DNA of 11,073 nucleotides from contig JAOUFZ010000034.1 in NCBI GenBank assembly GCA_029857995.1, forward strand, positions 1 to 11,073, in the 5' to 3' direction. Position 1 is the stretch's first letter. Every line of letters starts with the position of its first letter. The translations under genes and the position numbers were made by a program. A model generated the notes under the pieces. It saw only the letters and a list, made by a program, of their open reading frames with translations, was not told where the DNA came from and searched no databases. The stretch comes from Dehalococcoidia bacterium (GTDB lineage: Bacteria; Chloroflexota; Dehalococcoidia; GIF9; AB-539-J10). Of this stretch, positions 5,825 through 11,073 are shown piece by piece.

Positions 5825-7837
5825 ATGAAAATTGTTTTTGGTATCCTGTTTGTCGTGGTGCTGATGGTGAGCCTGGGGCTGGTGACGGCGGCTCCGGTCT
5901 TGGCAGATGGCAACATTATTTATGTGCCCGACGACTACGACACTATCCAGGAAGCCATTGATGCTGCCTCGGATAACGACACCATCATAGTGGCTGCAGG
6001 GTTGTATGAAGAGAATATTGTTATTGACAAGTCGTTGACCCTAAAGGGTACCCGGGCCGGGCTTGACGCGCGGACACGCAGTGGCACTGAAACGGTCATT
6101 GAACCAGATGCGGAGGAAGCAGGGATCAGCATAACCACCACTGACGGCCGTGTGGTCGTCATTGATGGTTTGACTGTGCAGAATGGCGCGCACGGAATCA
6201 TCAATTCAGACTATGTGGAGGCTGGTCTGGGCGTCAAAGCTGATATTACCGTCAGAAATGTACGCGTGTTGAACCCCGGTGAATTCGGGATTAGCCTCAC
6301 ATTCACCATTAACGCTACGGTTGAGTATTGCCATGTGGAAAATGCGGAGATAGCCATTAACGCGGGCGCCGTTCTGCCGGCCCCCCCGACTGTGGCGACC
6401 TTCAGGAACAACGAGGTCGTTAACTCGAGGTTTGGCATCACCGGCTACCTCGAAGATTCACTTATCGAAGGCAACCTGATAAGGGACTTCTCTAATGGAG
6501 GCGTAGGCATAAGCTGCCAATTCCTTAACACCGAAATTAAAAGCAACACTGTAACCGGTTATGTTGACGGCGCAGCCATGACTTTCGAGAGGTCACACCA
6601 CGACCGGCCCATTTCTGAGAATGTGACAGTGAAAGGCAATAATTTCACAGGGAATCAGCGCGGTATCTATGTGTGGCCTGACCAGACAGAGCTTAGAGGA
6701 ATCACCGTTAATTTCAATAACATCGCCGATAACTCTCTGTCTGGTGTGCGGAACGAGGGAGGCGAGACGCTGGACGCCACCCGCAATTGGTGGGGCCATT
6801 CCAGCGGGTCTAGCGGTGAAGGTCCTGGTGAGGGCGACGCTGTGACGGGTAGCGTCCATTTCGAGCCCTGGCTGGGGGCTGCTCTAGTAACCGTAAAGAC
6901 AGAGACCGTGACCGATGACACCGTTGATGCCAAGGACGAAGCTGACACCGAGGTTGCGGTAAATGGCACAGCTACGGTAACCTTGGTTCAATACGCTGAT
7001 AATCCCGGCGGCGACGCCCCCAGATGCTTCACCTCACTTGACAAATATATAGATGTCTACATTCCCGATACTACTGAAGTCGCCGAGCTCGAAATAAGGC
7101 TTTACTATGCCAATGCTGAAGTAGCTGCGGCAGGCATCGACGAAGAATCGCTCCAGCCCTTCTCGTGGAACGGCACCGCCTGGTTACAGTGTTCAAACAG
7201 CGGAATCAATACCGCCAGCGATTATATCTGGGCAAGAATAAGTAATAATAGCACGCCATCTCTGGCCGACCTGCGAGGAACGCCGTTTGGTGGTTATGGC
7301 TTGCCGTCTTTAGCTCTTTTTATCGCTACCACCGAACTACCCGATGGCCAGGAGGGGGTAGCCTACCAGGTGGAACTTGAGGCCTGCCGCGGCGACGAGC
7401 CCTACACCTGGGCCGTAACGCAGGGCCGCCTGCCAGACGGGCTGGGTCTTGACACCGATACCGGCACCATCTCGGGCACGCCAACCAGAGCCGGTGTCTT
7501 CGACTTCACCGTCACAGTCACCGATGCCGCCCGGATTGCGGCAACCGCTGAGCTTTCGATTACCATCACTGGGCGATGTTTTGTTGCCACCGCAGCCTAT
7601 GGTATTGATACAGCACAGGAAATAGACACCCTGAGAGAGTTCAGGGACACAGTCATGCTCCCTAACAGCCTGGGAGCCGAGTTTGTATCTTTCTATTACA
7701 GGACCAGCCCTCCCATAGCCGACTTCATCTCCCAGCACGAGGTCCTGAGAACAGCGGTGAGGGTGGGCTTTGTTAACCCGATTGTGAAAATATTAAATTG
7801 GAGCCACGATTTGTGGTCGGCGAGGGACAGGCAATGA
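5825..7837 (+). CDS. Secreted parallel beta-helix protein with He_PIG domain and CFI-box tail
   Basis: A 670-residue exported protein. A signal peptide (residues 1-27, cut after VLA) is followed by a right-handed parallel beta-helix of NosD/pectin-lyase type (about 28-350). It begins with the usual YDTIQEAIDAASDNDTIIV block and ends with the ATRNWWG motif (N321-G324) and a VHFEPWLG strand. Residues about 359-495 form a domain shared with the next gene (from TETVTD to GTPFGGYG). A single He_PIG Ig-like domain follows (about 500-580; WAVTQGRLPDGLGLD, GTISGTPTRAGVFDF). The last 86 residues begin CFVATAAYG (C585) and form the CFI-box C-terminal region. The beta-helix could bind or cleave polysaccharide, but no catalytic residues can be assigned. 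Start: ATG with AAGGAG five bases upstream. It is preceded by a leader with a terminator and is probably co-transcribed with the paralogue 70 bases downstream. A cell-surface location is inferred. Confidence 0.88.
   Translation: MKIVFGILFVVVLMVSLGLVTAAPVLADGNIIYVPDDYDTIQEAIDAASDNDTIIVAAGLYEENIVIDKSLTLKGTRAGLDARTRSGTETVIEPDAEEAGISITTTDGRVVVIDGLTVQNGAHGIINSDYVEAGLGVKADITVRNVRVLNPGEFGISLTFTINATVEYCHVENAEIAINAGAVLPAPPTVATFRNNEVVNSRFGITGYLEDSLIEGNLIRDFSNGGVGISCQFLNTEIKSNTVTGYVDGAAMTFERSHHDRPISENVTVKGNNFTGNQRGIYVWPDQTELRGITVNFNNIADNSLSGVRNEGGETLDATRNWWGHSSGSSGEGPGEGDAVTGSVHFEPWLGAALVTVKTETVTDDTVDAKDEADTEVAVNGTATVTLVQYADNPGGDAPRCFTSLDKYIDVYIPDTTEVAELEIRLYYANAEVAAAGIDEESLQPFSWNGTAWLQCSNSGINTASDYIWARISNNSTPSLADLRGTPFGGYGLPSLALFIATTELPDGQEGVAYQVELEACRGDEPYTWAVTQGRLPDGLGLDTDTGTISGTPTRAGVFDFTVTVTDAARIAATAELSITITGRCFVATAAYGIDTAQEIDTLREFRDTVMLPNSLGAEFVSFYYRTSPPIADFISQHEVLRTAVRVGFVNPIVKILNWSHDLWSARDRQ
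7623..7674 (+). repeat. 52-bp identical segment in the CFI-box tail, copy 1
   Basis: Identical, base for base, to 9289-9340 in the downstream paralogue, encoding DTLREFRDTVMLPNSLG. The surrounding tail is also closely similar. Complete identity including silent positions points to recent duplication or gene conversion between the two genes. Confidence 0.9.
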
Positions 7838-7907
7838 CATTGGCGCTGAGAAAAATGGAAAGGATAAGGATTTTGGAGAAATCGAACTGTAACGAAGGAG
7901 GTGAAGA

Positions 7908-9500
7908 GTGAAAAGAATATTCGGTATCCTGTTTGCCCTGGTGCTGGTGGTGAGCCTGGGGCTGGTGACGGCGGCGCCGGTCTTGGCAGATGTCAGCCCC
8001 GGCTGGACGGACATCGTCCAGGTCGCCGCAGGCCTCCATCACACGGTGGGGCTTAAGTCCTACAGCACCGTGGTCGCCGTGGGAGACAACTCCGACGGCC
8101 AGTGCAATGTCGGCGGCTGGACGGACATCATCCAGGTCGCCGCAGGCGACCTTCACACGGTGGGGCTTAAGTCCTACAGCACCGTGGTCGCCGTGGGAGA
8201 CAACTCCGACGGCCAGTGCAATGTCGGCGGCTGGACGGACATCATCCAGGTCGCCGCAGGCGCCTATCACACGCTGGGGCTTAAAGCCGACGGCACCGTG
8301 GTCGCCGTGGGAGACAACTCCTACGGCCAGTGCAATGTCGGCGGCTGGACGGACATCGCCCGGGTCGCCGCAGGCTGCTTTCACACGGTGGGGCTTAAGA
8401 ACGACGGCACCGTGGTCGCCGTGGGATACAACGACTATGGGCAGTGCAATGTCGGCGGCTGGACGGACATCACCCAGGTCGCCGCAGGCTGTGGTCACAC
8501 GGTGGGGCTTAAAGACGACGGCACCGTGGTCGCCGTGGGAGGCAGCTGGGACGGGCAGTGCAATGTCGGCGGCTGGACGGACATCACTCAGGTCTCCGTG
8601 GGCTACTCGCACACGGTGGGGCTTAAGAACGACGGCACCGTGGTCGCCGTGGGATACAACGACGACGGGCGGTGCAATGTCGGCGGGTGGACGGACATCG
8701 CCCAGGTCGCCGCAGGCGACACGCACACGGTGGGGCTTAAGGACGACGGCACCGTGGTCGCCGTGGGACGGAACATTGAGGGGCAGTGCGGAGAGATAGT
8801 AACAGAGACGGTAACTGATGGTACCGTTGATGCCAGGGACGAGGCTGACACCGAGGTTGAGGTAAAGGGCACAGCTACGGTAACGGTGTTTCCATATGAC
8901 GAGAATCCCGGCGGCGATGCTCCAACCGGCTTCAGCCCACTGGATAAATATATCGATGTCTACGTTCCCGATACTAGGGAAGCCAACGAGCTTGAGATAA
9001 GGCTTTACTATACCGATGATGCATTAGCTGCGGCAGGCATCGACGATGAATCGCTATTGCAGCTCCTCTGGTGGGACGGCGACGACTGGAACGAGTGTTC
9101 AGACAGCGGAGTCAATACCGCCAGCACCAATGGCTACAGCGGTTATATGTGGGCAAAAATAAGAAATGATACCACGCCACCTCTGGATCAATTGCAAGGA
9201 ACGCCATGGGGTGGTTATCGCCATCCGGAGGAAACGCCTAGCTGTTTTATCGCTACCGCAGCCTACTGTACCGATACAACAAAGGAACTAGACACCCTGA
9301 GAGAGTTCAGGGACACAGTCATGCTCCCTAACAGCCTGGGCGCCAAGCTTGTAGCCCTCTATTATAAAGCCAGCCCTCCCATAGCCAACTTCATCTCCCA
9401 ACATGAGATCCTAAGAACAGCGGTGAGGGTGGGCGTTCTTGACCCGATTGTGAACATATTGAATTGGAGCCACGATTTATGGTCGGCGAGAGGCTCATGA
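7908..9500 (+). CDS. Secreted seven-bladed RCC1-like propeller protein with CFI-box tail
   Basis: A 530-residue exported paralogue of the preceding protein. The signal peptide (1-27, cut after VLA) is almost identical to its neighbour's at both protein and DNA level. Residues 33-298 are seven back-to-back 38-residue repeats of RCC1 type (core: VAAG-xx-HTVGLK, then GTVVAVG-xx-N-xx-GQCNVG), which should close as a seven-bladed propeller. From T299 to about residue 440 it carries the domain shared with the previous gene (VTDGTVDARDEADTEV, LDKYIDVYVPDT, ELEIRLYYTDD). C446 opens the CFIATAAYC tail, which runs to the end without a clear membrane anchor or basic tail. The He_PIG domain of the neighbour is absent. 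It starts at GTG 7908 with the consensus site AAGGAGGTGA (7895-7904), six bases of spacing. Propeller proteins of this type often bind ligands or proteins; the target is unknown. Confidence 0.88.
   Translation: MKRIFGILFALVLVVSLGLVTAAPVLADVSPGWTDIVQVAAGLHHTVGLKSYSTVVAVGDNSDGQCNVGGWTDIIQVAAGDLHTVGLKSYSTVVAVGDNSDGQCNVGGWTDIIQVAAGAYHTLGLKADGTVVAVGDNSYGQCNVGGWTDIARVAAGCFHTVGLKNDGTVVAVGYNDYGQCNVGGWTDITQVAAGCGHTVGLKDDGTVVAVGGSWDGQCNVGGWTDITQVSVGYSHTVGLKNDGTVVAVGYNDDGRCNVGGWTDIAQVAAGDTHTVGLKDDGTVVAVGRNIEGQCGEIVTETVTDGTVDARDEADTEVEVKGTATVTVFPYDENPGGDAPTGFSPLDKYIDVYVPDTREANELEIRLYYTDDALAAAGIDDESLLQLLWWDGDDWNECSDSGVNTASTNGYSGYMWAKIRNDTTPPLDQLQGTPWGGYRHPEETPSCFIATAAYCTDTTKELDTLREFRDTVMLPNSLGAKLVALYYKASPPIANFISQHEILRTAVRVGVLDPIVNILNWSHDLWSARGS
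8004..8801 (+). repeat. Seven exact-length 114-bp tandem repeats (propeller blades)
   Basis: Copies begin at 8004, 8118, 8232, 8346, 8460, 8574 and 8688, each 114 bp with no length change. The stretch CACCGTGGTCGCCGTGGGA is identical in all seven. Variation is confined to a few codon sets: repeat residues 5-6, 11-12, 19-21 and 28-31, counting from the Trp. Copies 1 and 2 differ at only about four bases, all of them amino-acid-changing. The repeats are in-frame coding units, not a CRISPR or intergenic array. Confidence 0.97.
9289..9340 (+). repeat. 52-bp identical segment in the CFI-box tail, copy 2
   Basis: Partner of 7623-7674. Together with the near-identical signal-peptide coding sequence (5825-5908 and 7908-7991), it marks the conserved ends of the modular gene pair, between which the display domains differ. 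Confidence 0.9.
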
Positions 9501-9560
9501 GCATAACGGCAATCTCGAGTAACAAGTGAACGCTCGGGAGAGTGAAGAGAAACGGTGTAA

Positions 9561-9583
9561 GAGCCGAGGCTAGGCCTCGGCTC
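9561..9583 (+). terminator. Strong hairpin after the propeller gene, probable terminator
   Basis: A perfect 10-bp stem, GAGCCGAGGC (9561-9570) and GCCTCGGCTC (9574-9583), with a TAG loop, followed by CTACTTTG. The T-run is poor, but stem strength and position, 60 bases after the stop codon, fit the end of the two-gene transcript. The TAG loop is the same as in the hairpin at 1678-1696. Confidence 0.6.
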
Positions 9584-9598
9584 CTACTTTGTGATGCT

Positions 9599-9685
9599 CG
9601 TGCTTTAGCTATCCCAGCAGGCTGGGTCGCCATGGCTCTGGTCACTATACTTGGGCAAGCGATAGAAAACAGGCCGGAATTCTGA
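9599..9685 (+). pseudogene. Decayed copy of the recR C-terminal coding end
   Basis: Read in frame, the last codons give LGQAIENRPEF followed by TGA (9683-9685) and a tandem TAA. The true recR ends LGQALENRREF, TGA, TAA. Upstream, the frame reads RALAIPAGWVAMALVTI, only loosely like the RLARGLPFGAELEYADDLT of RecR, with at least one small indel, so homology becomes uncertain before about 9645. No start codon or upstream RecR domains are present. It is a fragment that cannot encode a functional RecR. Confidence 0.6.
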
Positions 9686-9729
9686 TAAAGTGTACATTGC
9701 TACACCCTGAAGACGAAACAACAATCCTG
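9651..9729 (+). repeat. recR 3'-end repeat, copy B (decayed)
   Basis: Aligns with copy A at 5205-5282 across the gene end and the following 40 bases. The post-stop hairpin is kept with different bases: GTGTA (9690-9694) with TACAC (9701-9705). It lies immediately upstream of the DUF169 gene's leader. Confidence 0.75.
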
Positions 9730-9806
9730 TAAGATGTAAGGTTTCCCCAGGCCCGAGGGGCTTCCCGTCCACCAGACATGTATTATCAACAAAGGAGGAA
9801 AAAAAC

Positions 9807-10598
9807 ATGGTAAATCCAAAACAAATCGACGAGGCATTGACTCACTATGTGCGGCCACAAACCTTTCCACTGGCCATACGGATGTGCGAATCCGAAAAAG
9901 AACTCCCCGACAAGACTAGAACGCCTCAAAAAGACGTGGGAATAGACATTTCGTTGTGCCATGCAATTAATATGGTGCGGCGCTACGGCTGGACTATTGC
10001 TGTCGACAAGTTTCAGAGCTGCTACGTTGCTGGCATAAGTATGGGTTTCCTGCCTGTGCTGCCAGATGTCGCTGACGGGAGCTTCCAAGAGTCTCTTGGG
10101 TTGTGGGGGATGAACAAAAAACAGGCAGCAGCGCCTATTGAAAACCTTCCCAAATTTGAATATGGTAAGTACAAGCACGTACTCATGGCCCCTCTAAACA
10201 GAGCTGCTTTCGAACCACATCTTGTCCTGGTTTATGGCAATCCGGCTCAGATATGGATACTTCTCACGGGCTACCTCAATGGGACAGGCAAGAGCAGTCT
10301 GGACGCCACTTTGTCTATAGGAGCCGGATGTGCAACCTATATCACGCGGACTATCGAAAAAGACGAGTGCCAGTTCACCCTGCTGAGCCTCGGAGAACGG
10401 CTGATTCCTCACACTGAAGATTGCGAATGCGCCTTTTCGATACCGATGAGTAAAATTGAGAAAACGATTCAAGGTTTGGAACTTGGTCACAAAATTGGCG
10501 TTTTCAGGTATCCGATTCCCTCGTTTTTGAGATATAACTCACCGCATCCACCCGGATATGACAAAATGCTGAGTCATCTGCTGGGAAAAGAATCCTAG
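9807..10598 (+). CDS. DUF169 family protein of unknown function
   Basis: A 263-residue soluble protein matching the DUF169 (COG2043) family. Recognisable blocks are the N-terminal RPQTFPLAIRM (residues 16-26), the CHAINMVRRYGWTIAV segment with C51 and a second conserved-looking cysteine C72, VLVYGNPAQIW (140-150), the GAGCATYITRTI block with C175, and the late SIPMSKIEKTIQGLE. The biochemical function is not known. The several cysteines at family positions could bind a metal or cofactor, but that is speculation. ATG 9807 follows AAAGGAGGAA (9791-9800). The gene lies after the decayed recR tail, upstream of and on the same strand as a 4-hydroxybutyryl-CoA dehydratase-type gene. A shared pathway is possible, although a separate promoter lies between them. 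Confidence 0.85.
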   Translation: MVNPKQIDEALTHYVRPQTFPLAIRMCESEKELPDKTRTPQKDVGIDISLCHAINMVRRYGWTIAVDKFQSCYVAGISMGFLPVLPDVADGSFQESLGLWGMNKKQAAAPIENLPKFEYGKYKHVLMAPLNRAAFEPHLVLVYGNPAQIWILLTGYLNGTGKSSLDATLSIGAGCATYITRTIEKDECQFTLLSLGERLIPHTEDCECAFSIPMSKIEKTIQGLELGHKIGVFRYPIPSFLRYNSPHPPGYDKMLSHLLGKES

Positions 10599-10667
10599 TG
10601 AGGCGGGTCTCAGCCCTTGTTCCGGAGCTCACTGGCTCTTTTGCCAATGGGAGGAAGCCTGAGAATT

Positions 10668-10696
10668 TGCCTGCTAGTGCAGCACGAGCTATACTA
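10668..10696 (+). promoter_or_regulatory. Promoter for the dehydratase-family gene
   Basis: TTGCCT (10668-10673), a spacer of exactly 17 bases and TATACT (10691-10696): 4/6 and 5/6 matches to the sigma-70 consensus. Transcription would begin near 10703, giving a leader of about 62 bases. A promoter here suggests that the downstream gene can be expressed separately from the DUF169 gene. Confidence 0.6.
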
Positions 10697-10708
10697 TAGA
10701 CCACGTCA

Positions 10709-10728
10709 GTCCGCGAATAACCGGACTA
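10709..10728 (+). promoter_or_regulatory. Small 5' leader hairpin
   Basis: AGTCCG (10709-10714) pairs with CGGACT (10723-10728) around an 8-base loop, a few bases after the predicted transcription start and 25 bases before the Shine-Dalgarno sequence. It may stabilise the 5' end. No riboswitch family is recognised. Confidence 0.3.
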
Positions 10729-10764
10729 TCAAATCCTTAATTATTATCGAGCAAGGAGGGAAAA

Positions 10765-11073
10765 ATGAGGACAAAAGAGCAGTATATACAAGGCCTGGCA
10801 AAAATGAAGCGAAATGTTTACTTCGATGGCGCGCCAATAGACCGCACCGACGAGCTACAGATGGACTGTATAAATACCATCGGCACCACATTTGACGAGG
10901 CTGCCAAGCCAGAGAACCAGGACGTGTGCACCGCTATCTCTCATCTCACCGGCGAGCGCATCAGCCGCTTCACCCACATCCACCAGAACACCGATGACCT
11001 GCACAAGAAGCAGGACATGACCCGCATGCTCTGCCAGAAGGTAGCCGGCTGCATCCAGCGGTGCATGGGCATC
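10765..11073 (+). CDS. 4-hydroxybutyryl-CoA dehydratase / HpaB-family flavoprotein, N-terminal part
   Basis: The first 103 residues are visible; the rest lies beyond the window. The segment LTGERISRFTHIHQNTDDLHKK (about residues 60-81), followed by QKVAGCIQRCMGI, closely resembles the N-terminus of 4-hydroxybutyryl-CoA dehydratase (AbfD) from gamma-aminobutyrate-fermenting clostridia. That enzyme uses FAD and a [4Fe-4S] cluster to dehydrate 4-hydroxybutyryl-CoA to crotonyl-CoA. The CxxxC pair here (C96, C100) corresponds to two of its cluster ligands and, as I recall, is not found in the HpaB monooxygenases of the same superfamily, so the dehydratase-type reading is preferred. The remaining His and Cys ligands would lie downstream and cannot be checked. 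The start ATG has AAGGAGG five bases upstream. The exact substrate is uncertain. Confidence 0.82.
   Translation, partial: MRTKEQYIQGLAKMKRNVYFDGAPIDRTDELQMDCINTIGTTFDEAAKPENQDVCTAISHLTGERISRFTHIHQNTDDLHKKQDMTRMLCQKVAGCIQRCMGI

Noticed and set aside
7855..7911. An 18-codon frame (MERIRILEKSNC...) whose TGA overlaps the GTG start of the propeller gene
   Set aside because: The overlap would suit translational coupling, but the frame has no ribosome binding site of its own and consists largely of the next gene's Shine-Dalgarno region, so chance is more likely.
7773..8726. A 317-codon minus-strand open frame across the propeller gene
   Set aside because: It is a shadow of the 114-bp repeats: because the period is a multiple of three and stops are absent from one unit, every unit stays open. 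It has no ribosome binding site and its repeat composition mirrors the real gene.
7990..8799. A 269-codon plus-strand open frame in another phase of the propeller repeats
   Set aside because: Same repeat artefact. It is a low-complexity Ser/Pro/Trp/Thr product, whereas the overlapping frame has a signal peptide, RCC1 blades and a CFI tail.
8004..8801. CRISPR-like regular repeats
   Set aside because: The units are 114 bp, directly adjacent, in frame and translate into propeller blades. There are no unique spacers.
10617..10895. A plus-strand frame overlapping the start of the dehydratase-family gene
   Set aside because: It lacks a Shine-Dalgarno sequence and overlaps, in another phase, the well-supported AbfD-like frame starting at 10765.

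Overview
The window looks like a chromosomal segment from an anaerobic bacterium, most likely a member of the Chloroflexota (Dehalococcoidia-like). The reasons are the core genes (gyrA, dnaX-ybaB-recR), consensus AAGGAGG ribosome binding sites, secreted proteins ending in a Cys-Phe-Ile/Val-Ala-Thr-Ala-Ala-Tyr (CFI-box) tail, a DUF169 protein, and the start of an oxygen-sensitive 4-hydroxybutyryl-CoA dehydratase-type flavoprotein. The taxonomic call is an inference from gene content, not a search result.

Layout. Positions 1-988 hold the C-terminal part of gyrase subunit A. A MarC-family membrane protein follows (1085-1681), ending in a strong hairpin. After a gene-poor stretch comes a zinc-ribbon/DUF4870 membrane protein (1972-2397), with a well-formed promoter that carries a dyad inside its spacer. 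Then comes the conserved replication and repair operon dnaX (2610-4235), ybaB (4260-4565) and recR (4641-5240). A TATAAT box lies so close to the dnaX start codon that the transcript may be nearly leaderless.

The accessory part begins after recR. A 584-base leader region contains an extended -10 element, a 28-codon open frame whose stop codon touches a textbook intrinsic terminator, and then two tandem paralogous secreted proteins (5825-7837 and 7908-9500). Both have the same signal peptide, the same approximately 135-residue linker domain and the same C-terminal CFI-box tail. Their display domains differ: the first has a right-handed parallel beta-helix (plus an Ig-like He_PIG domain), the second a seven-bladed RCC1-like propeller built from seven exact 114-bp repeats. 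Just beyond them the 3' end of recR occurs a second time as a decayed copy (about 9599-9725), so the pair is bracketed by two copies of the recR tail.

The window closes with a DUF169 protein (9807-10598) and, behind its own promoter, the first 103 codons of a 4-hydroxybutyryl-CoA dehydratase/HpaB-family enzyme that has the paired cysteines of the iron-sulfur type. These two may belong to a catabolic locus continuing to the right. The most unusual feature is the modular two-gene surface-protein cassette inserted between recR and its duplicated tail.
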